This document shows positions 35,791-48,696 of a stretch of DNA of 64,000 nt, piece after piece. The notes beneath the pieces were generated by a model. It was not told the origin of the DNA. It searched no databases and saw only the letters and a program-made list of their open reading frames with translations. Every line of letters begins with the position of its first letter. Position 1 is the stretch's first letter. This DNA comes from Chrysoperla carnea (lineage: Eukaryota > Arthropoda > Insecta > Neuroptera > Chrysopidae): assembly GCF_905475395.1 (NCBI RefSeq), contig NC_058337.1, forward strand, positions 118,662,368 through 118,726,367, in the 5' to 3' direction. The position numbers and the translations under genes were made by a program.

Positions 35791-35975
35791 TCGTTTCTTT
35801 CATGTATGGTTGAATACGAATTTTATCTTGTTTTTTGGATAGTGGCTTAAATATGATTTCATTTACGAAATATTTGTGGATGAGTTAAAAATTTCTCAAA
35901 ATATCACCTTTCAAAAAATGATTTTTTTATCTTCCTTGATTAAAAATTGTGCGAAAAAAATTATGATTGGCTTTT

Positions 35976-36545
35976 ATTATACCATGCATATATGTAATAT
36001 GCAAGGTATACTAAGTTTAGTCCTAAGTTTGTAACGCTTAAAAATATTGATTTACACGCACAAAATTTTGCTATAAGTGTTCATAGAATCACCTAATTAG
36101 TCCATTTCCGGTTGTCCGTCCGTCCGTCCGTCTGTGGACACGATAACTCAAAAACGAAAAAAGATATTGAGCTGAAATTTTTACAGCGTACTCAGGACGT
36201 AAAATGTGAGGTCGAGTTCGTAAATGAGCATCATGGGTCAATTGGGTCTTGGGTCCGTAGGATCCATCTTGTAAACCGTAAGAGATAGAACAAAAGTTTA
36301 AATGTAAAAAACTTTTTTTGTTCCTTATCAAAAAATAAACAACTTTTGCTTGAAACATTTTTTCGTAAACATCACTGTTTACCCGTGAGAGCGCCATTAG
36401 GCAAAAATTTTATAGTATGTACCATACTTGAATATCAGTTATGTATGTGTCACATGTATGTATGTGTTATGTGATAAAGAAATCAAAACTGACTATGTAT
36501 GGTATTTCAACAATTAATTCAGTCAATTGTTTGTTTTCACTTGTT
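35976..36545 (+). mobile_element. INE-1-like element, copy E
   Basis: A full-length copy with a changed hairpin start (TATACCATGCATATATG...), TCCG run at 36116-36133, conserved centre and CACTTGTT end. At the MITE site it shows the empty sequence TTATGTATGTGTCAC. Confidence 0.75.
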
Positions 36546-37732
36546 GAACTAGAAATTTGAATTTCAGCTATCACCATTTAACAACAAAAAAAATGTTATG
36601 GAATATGGTGGAAGCGACGTAGAAAATACATTTTAATGGAAATTTGATTGTGTTTGTACTTTATTTTAAAATTAAATTGATTCGTATCTATATGACTGAC
36701 ACTATTTTAATTAATCTATTTTGTTTGTAAAATTCGGAGAATTCAAATTCTCTATTGTAAAGTATATTTCGATACCTATTGATAAGTCAATGTCAATTTG
36801 AGCTTTATTGATTTTACCAAATTTTAACTAAATGTTTATGAATTATTTAGTTTCATTTCTAATGGTTTAGAATGAATATGTTCTAATTATTTGTACAAAA
36901 TGATTTCAAACTTCCCATAATGGATTCATTTATAATAAAATGTATATATTTCCCGTCCAAAATTAATAAGACATGTATATTACGCAGTTTTGATAAATTT
37001 TAGTTTCTACAATGTAAATAACATAAAAGTAGGGAATCTGTCATAAAAAGGTGTAATTTGATTATTTTCTTCTAACATGATCCAGGATAAATCTCGAAGG
37101 CTGCGGAAGAATGCGTCTATACGAAAGTATCAAAGCGCAAAAAGCTTGCTTACATTTACATATTAGTTGAAAATAATATGACTTTCGAAAAAATGTTAAA
37201 CATTAATTATGGCAAAAAGCAAGTTCGTTTGTTCAACCAAAAATAATTTTGTCATTGACTGTATCTATATGAAATGGTCTCCTATAACGAAATAATATAT
37301 AATGTTTAATATAATATAATATAATAGATATTCTATTCACAAGTGATAATGTTATATACATGTTTAGACTTTAGATAGATATATTGGGACCTAATTTCAA
37401 TATCATCTTCATGAATAGTTGAAATATTGCTAAATGGAGTTATCTAATATTAGTGTGGCTATTGAAATGTAATGTAGTAAAGAAGTCTTTAGATACACAG
37501 TGTTCGAAAATAATTAGTAGAGAACGATAGAGATGAAATTAATTAGTCACGCTTTTTATTTTAGGTTTTAAATTTTTATTTCAATGTATTATCGTACATA
37601 TAACCGAAGATAAATTGACGAGAACAAATTTTTTATGAAGTTTGAATCCTATGAACTTTACTGATTCAAGATTCTCAATAATTTTCAGCAATAACCGTTT
37701 ACAGGTGAAGAAACTTTCACAGACGAACAGAA
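36546..37732. other. AT-rich spacer, no gene seen
   Basis: It contains a short TATAA run near 37308-37326. No gene is supported. Confidence 0.5.
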
Positions 37733-38028
37733 CAGTGAAGTTGATTTTTTTAAATCTTTAGAATTTCGTAAAATATGAATGTGTAAAATTCATAAAAAAA
37801 ACAAAGAAGCAGATATAGGTTAGTGACATCATTGTGCGATATAACCATAGAGATACATATAAAATAGATATAAAACTTTGATTTGCTAAAAGGAGATGGG
37901 CAACTATCTTTGAATGCTTATAACTTCTTCGTTTTTTAATCAATTTTAATTTCACTTTCAAATTTTGTTATGTTATCAAGTCTAGTTTTACATTTTTATG
38001 GGTAATATAGCAAATTCAACATCAGGAC
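37733..38028 (+). repeat. Dispersed repeat, three-copy family, copy 2
   Basis: It matches 13822-14097 on the same strand: GATTTGCTAAAAGGAGATGG, GAATGCTTATAACTTCTTCG, CAAGTCTAGTTTTACATTTT and AACATCAGGA at the end. Confidence 0.7.
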
Positions 38029-38924
38029 ACTACCGCATTTAATCCATTAATATATTTATTACCCACGAAAATTATTACATTAATAATGAAATATGATCTA
38101 TTTTTTGGAACCATTTGTATCGAAGTACATAACAATGTAATTATCAAAGCACATGTATATGCTATAATGTATATGTAGATATATTTGGACGTGAATATAG
38201 ATGGTATAAGACCATTTTAAGCTACTATTATTAATATTCCCGATTGGCTGATAAATTCACTATACTACATTTAGTATTGACATCGGTAATGTGTTGACAT
38301 TACTGTTGTTAAAGTACCCCTTAAACTCTAAATATAATCTAAACCAAATGAACCTTAATTCACTACAATAAAATTATTTTATAGATTAAGTTTTGAGTAA
38401 TATTTTGAATCTGTACGATTATAAAACGATTTTTTTAAATATATCTCATTACTTTTGTTTAAATCGTACCGGTCGGTTTTCTTAAATAACCTGGTAGATT
38501 TTATGCGAAATCTGACGATCAATTTATAACCAATAACCTTCATCAATTCATATACCATTTAATTCGATAATCTAGACAAAATTTTCAATTTTATACGGTT
38601 CTTATATGTAAAAAAATAAAACCATTTAAAAATCAGGTAAATTTGTAATAATTTTTGTTATTTAATTTTAGTTTATTATCAACAAGATTTGATTTTGGAG
38701 TTGCTTATATATAATGGGTACTAGTAGTCGTGCCTTTTTAGCATTTCAAAGAGAATTTTTTTGTATCTCAATCTATCGGGCCAATTTTTAAAAAAAAAGT
38801 TCAGGAAGGTCCATATATCAAAATCTACATCAACAACTTATTGCCGCTATAAAATCTTTAGAATCCATTTCTGAGATCATTTTTGAAAATTTTAAAACCT
38901 TGAAAATATTCAAGAAAATGGGCC
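38029..38924. other. AT-rich spacer, no gene seen
   Basis: Nothing recognisable. Confidence 0.5.
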
Positions 38925-39095
38925 AGAATCGTATACTCGGGAGTTTTCCGGGTCGCTGATCAGTATTATAGTAAGTCAAAATTTCAATATACTACCCCTC
39001 TCGTTGGGTTATTTGGCTCGCTGATCCAAAATTGCATTATTATGTAAATATACGGTTTTTGGAGTCACTGATCACACTTCCGATTCCTGGTTTTA
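38925..39095. repeat. Degenerate minisatellite with GGNTCGCTGATC motif
   Basis: GGTCGCTGATCAG (38951), GGCTCGCTGATCC (39015) and GGAGTCACTGATCAC (39061) recur at spacings of about 64 and 46 bases with weakly similar flanks. It looks like a decayed tandem repeat. Confidence 0.5.
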
Positions 39096-40862
39096 CAAAA
39101 TGGTATTTTAATTAATTTTTTTTTACGGGAAAATATACACAAATCAATACTTTAAATTATACTACGTTGCAGACTCAAAATTTTCAGCTTTACGATTATA
39201 CGATTGCGATATAATTCTTGAAAAACAAGACATCTAACCTGCTTCAAAATATTTAATTGTAACCGGAAAAAAAAACTAATCAACCTTCACATTTCGGTAA
39301 CAAAATTTCTGATTCAAACTTGTAAATTTATTTTTTTGACTTTTAATTGATCTTCAACGAAAATATAAAATCTATTAGTAAAAGAAATTAATTTGTAATT
39401 AATAAAGATATAAAACTCTTTTTTACTTCAATAAAACATTTTACCGACAATCTAATAAATTTTATTGATCTAAAAAAAATACATAAAATAAAATAAAACT
39501 TTAAAATTAACTATTTAATAATAGCTGATCGATCGATGATTCGGTGATGTGTAAGGCTACTTTTTTCTTTTTATTAACATCATATTATAATTCAAGACTA
39601 CCGAATTACATAATGGTCTGGTGGGTTAAATATAAAGCCTGTTAATAAGTTATTAAAAAATTTTATGATCGTTCGACAAAAAACAATAAAGAAGTTGAAT
39701 CATAAAATTTGTATTTAATGACTCAATCAATATTGAATAAAAATTAAATTTATTTGTGAACTCATTAATATATTATAATATATATATTTTTAAAAGGCTC
39801 ATCAAATATACATCCATGTAAATTTTTTGATTCGTGAAGGTCTGTCTCATTCCGAAGAACATTGACTGTGAGAAGTAAATTTATATGTAAATTAGGTGTT
39901 TTTGATGAAAATAAATAAATAAATAAAGATATGTTAGTTTTTTTTTATCGAAAATACACAAAATTCTTTCAATCTTATCAAATGTAGAGGCATTATTAAT
40001 TTTTATTTCTTATTAAATGTATTGCAATTTGAATAGGAAAATTTCTTTGGATTTTTCAATACTAAAGGGGGTATTCTGGTCTAGAAGCTTAAATTGTAGG
40101 CATTTTTCAAACTAAGATTATAAACAAATGAAAAACATTTTTGTAGCGCTTTTTCATTTGATACTTATTTATTGGCATTTTAAAATATAATAAATAAGAT
40201 AAAATATATTAAAAATTCTACGAATTATAAGCCGATGAAGTGTGGGCTACAAAAAAAAAAAAACAAACACGGAACCATGGTTGACACGATTTCAGCCCTT
40301 GTAATGATCCGAAACGACATCCAAAAAAATAGAAAAAATAAAACTTTTCGAATTTTAAAAAAATTCTCAAAATGGAAAATTTTTAAATGAAAGGTTCGGA
40401 CAATAGAGAGATTAATAAATAAGATTAACACCAAATTTCACAGGAATTGGTCGAGTTGAGCTTGAGATATCGTGTCAACCACCTCAAAAAATATAGTTTC
40501 AAGAAAAAGTTTTAAGTTTAGGAGACAATTCCGGCAGAATAACTCTGATGATAATATAACTCCTTTTGGATTAATCGGCACTCCCAGATCCAAATATTGG
40601 GCTTTCTTCTTCTTTATATGCAATGAAAAAAGTCTCGAAAAGTTATTTCTTATAACCGAACTGCTTTGCCTTTTTTGAAACAACAGAAGCTCGCAGTATA
40701 GAGCGATCAATTCGAACTTTGTTACCAGAAAAACCGCTCTATCTCCGAAAATAATTCTAATTTCGAAAAATCCGAATGAAGAACATATTCGTATGGGTCT
40801 AGCCTTTAAAAATAAGAGAAAAAAAATCGATTTCTTGAAATTTCTAGGTCATAATACTGACT
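39096..40862. other. AT-rich spacer, no gene seen
   Basis: Overlapping frames on both strands at 40225-40710 show no domain. A small locally balanced patch at 40440-40700 may be old repeat DNA. Confidence 0.45.
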
Positions 40863-41132
40863 TAGGTAAGGTTAGATTGGAGTGGCTGTCCTGGGGTGGG
40901 ACACACTTAGACCATAGGGTCCCTTGTGATATTGAAAGAAGATTGGCACATACCCAGCCACTGTTCCATGAACCGTTTGGAGCTGTTTAAGAACAGAAAT
41001 TACTGACTTAAATCCTCCAAAAAAAAGGATACCAATTTTATCATCAAGAAATTTTTCGTTAGGTATTTATTAGTCACCTCAGCTAGATACGAACCCGTGT
41101 AACCTTTGACTGGAGTCAAGTGCACTAGCAAA
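40863..41132 (-). mobile_element. tRNA-derived SINE, copy 1
   Basis: On the minus strand the head contains GCTAGTGCACTTGACTCCAG and an RNA polymerase III B-box-like GGGTTCGTATC (complement of 41086-41096). The tail ends in the complement of TAGGTAAGGTTAGATTGG and carries GTGTGTCCCACCCC. The tail resembles that of copy 2 at 49684. The 65-codon frame over it is not a gene. Confidence 0.6.
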
Positions 41133-41989
41133 TAATTCATCTTGGGTTCTTGTTATTTGTTTCATTAATTTAATCTTTTTAAATAAAAATTAATAATTAC
41201 CGTATGATTATTTATTTTGGAACAATTATTTTTCGGTTAATCACTTTCAAACGTTGTTGTTAATATTTTTCATTATGCCTGTTATTTAATACTTAATAGG
41301 TATCGAAATATAATTCGTTTCGATCGTGTGTCCTTCTTAGATATCTTATGTACTTTTTCCTAATTCACAGGTAGACCTTATTGGTTTTCGGTTTCATTAG
41401 CTATAAATTATACGAAATTAGATATTTGGCTTCAGCAAACATAGTTGAAATTATGAAAATATGAGCTTTAATCACAAGATGATTTTAATTCACTTTAATG
41501 TCGAAAAAAAATAAAAATTACTAAAAATTAAAACACACACATACTACCAACTATTAAATTATAAAATAATATTTATTAAACATGTCAAAATATAATTTTA
41601 TAAACATAACTTAAACAAAACTGTTTAATGTTTAAAACTAATCTGTTATATAGTTTAGTTTATTGTAAGCATCTGTACCTACCCTATCACATCATACCAC
41701 TCTTTATTACAAACCCTCTTTAGGTAGGTATGGATGTTATCTTTATAGATGTGGAGCTACCGAGCTCTGTGCACAATAATGGTGGTAGGAAAGAGGTGTT
41801 ACATGGATGTGTTAACGAGGTCTATTTATACTTCGATGTTATAATATAGAAGAGAGGAGTGGGGATTGGAGTGGGAGGTATATTTTAGAGCTATGTATAT
41901 GTATATTGTATAGAGTCGGTAATGTAGGTCCCTAGTTATATTATGTATGTATTATATTGTGAGGTGTTGATACAATAAAGCTTTCATAA
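41133..41989. other. AT-rich spacer, no gene seen
   Basis: No gene recognised. Confidence 0.5.
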
Positions 41990-42033
41990 TTAATTAACAC
42001 GTTAATTAAACTACACGCGGTTACCATGGTAAC
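41990..42033. promoter_or_regulatory. Candidate cis-regulatory palindromes (homeodomain sites plus X-box)
   Basis: TTAATTAAC AC GTTAATTAA (41990-42009) is a perfect dyad of TAAT-type homeodomain core sites. Ten bases on, GTTACCATGGTAAC (42020-42033) is a perfect 14-base palindrome that fits the RFX X-box consensus. Both stand within a region probably belonging to C15. Function is inferred only from the motifs. Confidence 0.35.
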
Positions 42034-42497
42034 ATTTATAACTAAATTGTACACTTGGTAACATACAAATAGATGTAAGATACTGTAATAGTTGATAGAT
42101 TAGATTCTTTGAAATTTCATTGGGCATTTTAACGTTTCTCAGTTAGCTGGTAAATAGAGCTTCTTAGAATAGTGCTTAGCGCAAACATTCGGAATATAAT
42201 AAGCGAGTTTCTCTACATAAGCCAATGGAAAAAAAGAAAGTACCGACAAAAAGGCAGCGTCCTTGACCGGATATCTATGGAATCCGGGTTTGATGTTTGA
42301 TGTGTATAATTCTTTTTATTATTTTAAATAAAAATAGTAGAGAAGTACAATTATCTATTGAAGTGTACAGTTTTCATATGTTATGGGATATAATATGTTA
42401 ATATAGCAAAAGCTATAAAAAATATCATGTGGGACTTTGAGTTAAACAAAAAGTACTCAAGAATTTAAAACAAAGTACATTTTGTTTCATAATTTTG
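42034..42497. other. AT-rich spacer, no gene seen
   Basis: Nothing recognisable. Confidence 0.5.
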
Positions 42498-42631
42498 TAA
42501 CACATAATGATAGCACACCATAACACACCGTACACATTCGCTCTTTGTTTCATATATAAGAACGTCCATAAAAACTTTTCTTATTTTATATATTTTACAT
42601 GGCTAACGAAATAGTTTACAATTGGTATAAC
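42498..42631. mobile_element. Foldback element, copy 2 (single arm and part of centre)
   Basis: The complement of this stretch matches 28091-28203 (GTGTTATGG...TATNATTATGTGTTAC, and ACGTTCTTAT...GAAACAAAGAG), while the + strand matches the right arm at 28278-28375 (CTCTTTGTTT, ATGGCTAACGA). Only one arm is present. Confidence 0.6.
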
Positions 42632-44337
42632 ATACCTACTAAACTGAGAATATCTCTACTCAAATGAATACAATATTTTAGTGGAACAGAGTATAATTGA
42701 GTATAAACTCAAATTGTAATATGGATAGTCTCTGAATGGGGTCGTTTGTGGGTGTTATAAAAGGTATAATATTACAGTTTGTGGGTAGATCTTGACATAA
42801 TCGTTATTATCTAATGTAGTTTAAATATATTAAGCATCATGCTATTACGTAAATATTACATTTCTATTGAATACACGTAAATTAAATTTCTATATACCTA
42901 TACTTAATCAAATTTCCAAATATTCAATCACAAGAATTTTCGAATAAGTTTTCTACCATATTATATGTAGCCTAGTAACAAAATAAACAAAGCTAAATGG
43001 AATACAACGAGGTATATTATTTATTTTCGATAAAATTTGAACAAGGAAAAAGTTGAATTACGTTTTTATTAAGTTTTTTTTTTTTACCTTTTTCGGTTTA
43101 AAGACGGTTTCGGTTTATTTTGAAAAAAATTAAAAATTTAAAGTTTTCTTACTTATTTCATTCAAATATCAAGTTGAAGATCTCAGTTTTGTTTCTTTGA
43201 CCGTTAATTAGACGCTCTTAAAAATTAATTAATAGTTTTTCAAAATAATAATCAAAAACATTAAGAAATGTCATCATTTTGGAACTATGTTCCTTACCGC
43301 ACGATATCCTTCTAATTTGTTTCCTGGTTTGGAGGTAAAACCAAAAAAAAAAGCGACACCAAAACCGATCATTTTCATCAAGGTCACCATGGAAACTAAA
43401 AATTTTTCAGTTGATTCAGCTGCCTATGAATTTTGAGCAAATGCAAAAATATTTTTATAATTTGTCAATTTGTATTTTTTGTTAAATTTTATGTTTTATC
43501 ATTTAAAAAAATTTAGTTGTGAAAGTTATCAGAAGTTAAAGATAACAGAGATAATTTAAAGTAAGTACAAGGAAATGTTTATGTTATGTCATAATAAATA
43601 TCTTGATCAAACCAAACGTTATGTATGCACATGTTGTGTTGACTAATAAATTATAAGTATGTCTTTTTTAAACTAATATTACAATTAATTCATACAGTAA
43701 AAACTAATAGTAGCTATAACATTAACAAGTATTTGACTTCTAAAGTTAATACCTTAAATTTCTAGAAATTATATTGAAAATAAAAAAGTAACCGCTTAGT
43801 TTATTATATACCAAGGTATGAAGGGAATATAGATCCTACCGGGTGTCTCACGACAGCTGCTGTTTTTTTCCTCGTTACAATTTTGGCAAAATTCAATCGT
43901 TTGGTCATTTCACCTATGTTCATGGCATTCAGTTTATGTTTTACTGACCTTGGTTCTTGGAAATATATGGTACCTTTTATGTTTTCACTGAATTGTGAAC
44001 TTCAGGCACGTTTATACAACTACTAGAGAACTAGCAATCACACAAATACAATTTTTGAAAAGTTATGAGACTGGAAACAGACGTTGGGGTGTATGACACC
44101 CCATTCAACCTATTAAGGCACTGGATATTTAAATGTTTATCTGTACTTACACTCATATCTTTAGTGGCCGTATAACCTTAATAAATATTAAAATGTTTTA
44201 TTATATCAATTATTAATAATGATAATTACTTTTTAAAATTATGGTCAAAACATAATATGGCTTAAAAAAACACATTCATTCGAGAAAATTATTTTTAATG
44301 TGACAAGGGTAGCCTAAAAATATCCGTGAAATTTGTA
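42632..44337. other. AT-rich spacer, no gene seen
   Basis: It holds a second X-box-like GTCACCATGGAAAC at 43383-43396 and the AT-rich approach to the next region. No gene. Confidence 0.45.
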
Positions 44338-44620
44338 TACATGTTTGCATATATTTTAGGATATATATAAATATGATATTTATATATATATAATATTATA
44401 TTAATATTATTATAATGATTTCATAAATAAATAATTAAAATATTTAATTTAATTATAAATTATTCATATTTTGTGGATTATTTAATAAAATTATGATTAT
44501 ATTTTATAGGTATATATATAATAATAGTAATAATAAATTATTATTAATTTAATAATAATTATTTAGAAATAATTATTTTTCGAAAAACAATGTTTGTTTT
44601 ATAATAGATTTTTACTATTA
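44338..44620. repeat. Extremely AT-rich block
   Basis: Almost pure A/T for nearly 280 bases, built of TATATA, TAATAATA and ATTATTAA runs. It is likely low-complexity DNA with strong unwinding or matrix-attachment potential. Confidence 0.7.
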
Positions 44621-44699
44621 ACCTGATTAAGCATTTGTGTTGGTTTTATTTTTGTGATTATAAATTATAATGCACCGAGGTTTATTGTTTTTCCATAAT

Positions 44700-44895
44700 C
44701 GTTTGAAAAAATCGAGAAAAACCCAAACTAAAATTTTTGTTTTGAAATTTGATGAAACTCGTCAGATGGAGTAATTTTGATCCAAAAAGTATAAAAATTA
44801 GGTTAATTTAATGATTGAATGCATAGTTTCTGAGATATCTCAATATTTGGATCGACTTTAATCCGTATCTCAAAAACTATTCGACCAGTGACCAA
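44700..44895 (-). repeat. Single copy of the dyad satellite unit
   Basis: It matches the complement of the 16931-17890 unit: TTTTGATCCAAAAAGTATAA, AATTTAATGATTGAATGC, GTTTCTGAGATATCTCAATA, TTTGGATCGACTTTAATCCG and AAAAACTATTCGACCAGTG. Confidence 0.75.
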
Positions 44896-44939
44896 ATGCG
44901 AACAAAAGTGAGGACTATAACGTGACAGTCTTTGTTTTT

Positions 44940-44985
44940 AAAGGAGAAATTGTCCAGCAAAGCGGGCGGGTATCTGCTAGTGAAA
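44940..44985 (-). mobile_element. Transposon terminus, GCCCGC family
   Basis: The complement reads CACTAGCAGATACCCGCCCG followed by CTTTGCTGGAC, matching the element end at 18568-18598. Confidence 0.55.
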
Positions 44986-45771
44986 TATAAGTGTCATATA
45001 CTTTTCCAGCATACCTCTTTTTAGTTTCTCCTTTGTTGGGTAGAATTGTATTCTAGTATTTCTAGAGTAAAATTAAGATTGAAAATCATTTTATGCAAGT
45101 AAAAATTTTAAAAAAAAAAGCAAATATATTCACTAAAAGAATTATAAAAATAATTTCTACAGACATTATTAATGGAACAGCATTATAAATTTATGCTTTA
45201 TATATAGTAGTTAGTATAGCTTATTATATAATAAGGTATAATAAGGTATTATATAATATAATATAATATATAAAGTGGTTATCCATTGGAGAGATGCTTT
45301 TTTGAAACACACATAGCTATATGTATAGTTGAGGAGGTAGGTACGGTAATTAGTTGAGATAATTTCAACAACTCAGTCATCAGGCCACCACTAATTAAGG
45401 GTAGGAATAAATTAAAATTTTAACAACAATGAATTTATAATAACTCCCCTTATATTATATTATAGTATGGTAGGTTTTACTTCAGACAGCAGCAGGTATG
45501 ATGCTATTATATATAATATTATAATAATATATAAATTGGACAATGTTGTAGCTCTTATTATATATGTTGTGCATACAGGGAGTTCGGTAAATTGGAAATG
45601 CTAAATAGTTAGCCAGTAGCTAGTTATAATTGATAGATATCGGCTTTTTGAATCTCAAGAAGAGTGAGTAGAAAAAGTTGTCATAATTTCCAGGGTGTTG
45701 TATTAGCAAGTGTCGAACAAAATGATTTTCGCATTGGTTATTCAAATATTTCGAGGAAAGTTAATTATTTT
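44986..45771. other. AT-rich spacer, no gene seen
   Basis: It includes TATAA-type runs at 45232-45272. No gene. Confidence 0.5.
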
Positions 45772-46356
45772 AGTAAAGGAACCCACAATATTAGATAGGA
45801 AAAGGCTTTCTGTGAAACTCTTTCTAAACTACCCTAAAATTTTGCTGATCAAAAGCTCCCCATTCTGATCAAAAGCTCTCTAGACCAAAAAAATTAATAA
45901 CTAGTTGTTTTCGAGCCAAACTACCCCCAAAATGTTTTTCAGATCGTTCTTATAAAAAACTCTTATAGCCACAAAACTTTTTAACGAGCAGTTTTCGAGC
46001 TACAAACGATCAAAGCTACACATATATTATAGTTATTCAGACTGAGTAGCTGGAAAACTACTCGTTTAAAAATTTTGTAGCCGCGAGAGCTTTTTAATCA
46101 GAATGATTCGGAGAATATTTTGGGGCGGTTTAAAAAAGTTTCACAGAAAGCCGTTTTCCTAGTCATATACCTACAAAAACTAGATGATATTAGTTGCTTT
46201 GATCGCCAGTAGCTCGAAAACTACTCGTAAAAGATTTTTGTTGCCGGAAGACGTTCTGATCAGAATGATCCAAAGAACATTTAAGGAAACATTTTTTTAG
46301 AAAAAGTTTCACAGAAAGCCATTTTCTTATCTAATATCGGGGGTTCTTTAAAGTAC
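45772..46356. mobile_element. Foldback element made of inverted and tandem monomers
   Basis: The left end (GGAACCCACAATATTAGATA then GGAAAAGGCTTTCTGTGAAA) is the inverted partner of the right end (TTTCACAGAAAGCCATTTTC then TTATCTAATATCGGGGGTTC). Within it, GGAAAACTACTCG...AGTTTCACAGAAAGCCGTTT (46050-46180) is repeated directly at 46210-46345. It has no coding capacity. Confidence 0.7.
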
Positions 46357-48696
46357 TACTATATAATTTCTAGAGACAAATGATAAATGACCTTATTCTT
46401 TCTTTCTCCTAAATTATAAGATTGAAGTCCGAAGTTTGAGCAAAAAAAAAAAAAAATTATATTGATATCATCGTAGTAGATTCGTAAATCTGGGTATCAC
46501 TTTTTATTAGAATGTGATCATTGATTATAGACACAAAAGGTTTATGTTAAAATCGAAATTCTTGAAACTAAAAGGTCGTATCCTGTAGGATTTGTAACTT
46601 GCAGATAAATATATTCGTAAGGAGCTTAAATCGCCCGCCTATCGAGAAATAGTAATGCTAGATATAGAATTCTATAAATTACGAAATGTACCGAATTTTG
46701 AATATTTAACAAACCCTTTTTTAAAAACGTGTGTCGCTTTTTAACCCACTAAACTTCCCTTCCTCATAGTAAAATATTATAATTCTCTTTACCGACAAAG
46801 CATCATACACCGCTAAGATACCGACCGTATTTATAATATAAAACAGATGAGGTACTTTTGCCCACCTAAAACCTCTATTTTTTATTGTGCTTTGCATAAT
46901 ACATGGCGTTTCATTAAGTTCTTTTTTTTTTCTCCAAGGTTGTTAATAATTTTTCCCCACGTTTGTGTGTTTTTCCAAGAACGTTTTATTTATAATAAAG
47001 TGATATTTGTAGTAAATTTTTGAATTTTTTAAAATTCTTCTATGTCTAAGTTTATTTTTACAATTACATTATGATAATTAATTTTATCGTAGGTATAAAG
47101 CTAGTGTACTCCTTTGAAATTTTTTGCAATAAGTCTAGAATCCGTATATTCGTTGTGTGCGTAGTTATGGTAGGGACAATAAAATAGATTCCAGCGTTTC
47201 CAGTGAAAAATTTTGGCGATAAAGGTGGCAGTTATGACTAATTTGCAGTTCTTTACATGTTAATGTTATAGAAATTGTTGTAAAACACTAATTAAATAAA
47301 ATTAATGCATTAAAAATTGTAAAAATAAGAAATCAAATTGCACAAATATTATTTTTCAAATGTAAATTATCACAATTATTGATTTAAATCTGTGAGACAA
47401 TAATATTAAATTTTCAATGTCAGTCATAAATGCAATCCATACAATTGTATATGCCTCCATAAAATTTTATAATTAAAGTAATGTATCGTTACTATGGAAA
47501 CGCCTCCAATAAAACTCACGCACGGTGCGAATACTTACTCCTTAGGTACTACAAAAAGTTTTAAATATGGAGAGCAGTAAATCCGTAACTGCGACACTAG
47601 CTAAAATTGATGAAATTCCAGCGCAAAAATTGTATTTTATGCGACACCCTTCAAAGAAAATGATCGTTATTAAACAAGTTTCCATTTTTCATATGATGAC
47701 ACATATTTTTATCAAAAATCAGATCACATTTTTGCATTTGTAATAAAATAAGAAAAATATCCATCAATTACTGCGAGCATTAGAAGTTTTCTTGCTCACA
47801 ATGTTTAATTCTTTAAATCTCGAATTTTCTTTCTAGCAAACGAAAATGTAACAAATTTAAGCATATGTTTGTTGGTAATTTCTGTATCAGTTTTAGTAAA
47901 ATTAATTTTCATTTAGTAAATGTTGACATAAAATTAATTGCAAACAATTTATATTTAAACATTTAACATTTAGAACTTCTCCTCATAGATACACGTATAC
48001 GTATGTAATCTGGATTACAGTTAGAATGATTTAGAATTCTAACGTACTATTGTACGTTTAATAGCTTATGAAAGATAGTAGATTGTTACTCTTTGACATT
48101 ACCTACATTGATAACAATTCTAAGTAAAGGGAATATATTCTTAGGAGGTTACTTAGATAATATTCCATCTAGACATACAGAGCGTTTAGCAAGAATTCTT
48201 GAAAAAAATAATCACTTAGCCATTTACTTCTTTTCGTAGAATGTTATTGATTTGAAAAGTGGCCGAGAACTTGATGTACAGTGTGTCAAATTAAGTCGGC
48301 ACTATACGGAAAACTTTTTTATTATTTGTTTTATGAAAAAAAGTTATTCTTGATAAAAAGTTCTACACGGCCTAAAATCGAACATGAAATAATCAGATAT
48401 CATATTTTCTTGGATTCGTATACGTGGTTTGTCGATTAATGTCAATTTTACTTTAGGAATAATATACCTTTATTTTTTATAATATCGACAGTCTTTATAA
48501 AGCAAAGTTGATTCAAATTATAAACTATGATACCGTATCAAATATCGATTTCGATTAGGATCAACTTTTCAAGCCTCAAGGTCCAATTCGCTTAACAGAA
48601 CAAAAACAAACAATCCTAAAATTTTCCTAGTAAAGTTGATTGAGTATCAATCTTTGTGGACTATAAATGTTTTTTTTTTTATTGGATTCTAATGAT
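46357..48696. other. AT-rich spacer, no gene seen
   Basis: It holds an X-box-like GTTACTATGGAAAC at 47488-47501 and a TACAGTGTGTCAAATTAAG motif at 48278 that resembles a transposon terminus without a visible partner. Confidence 0.45.

Noticed and set aside
36089..36397. 102-codon minus-strand frame
   Set aside because: Inside INE-1-like copy E; other copies do not conserve the frame.
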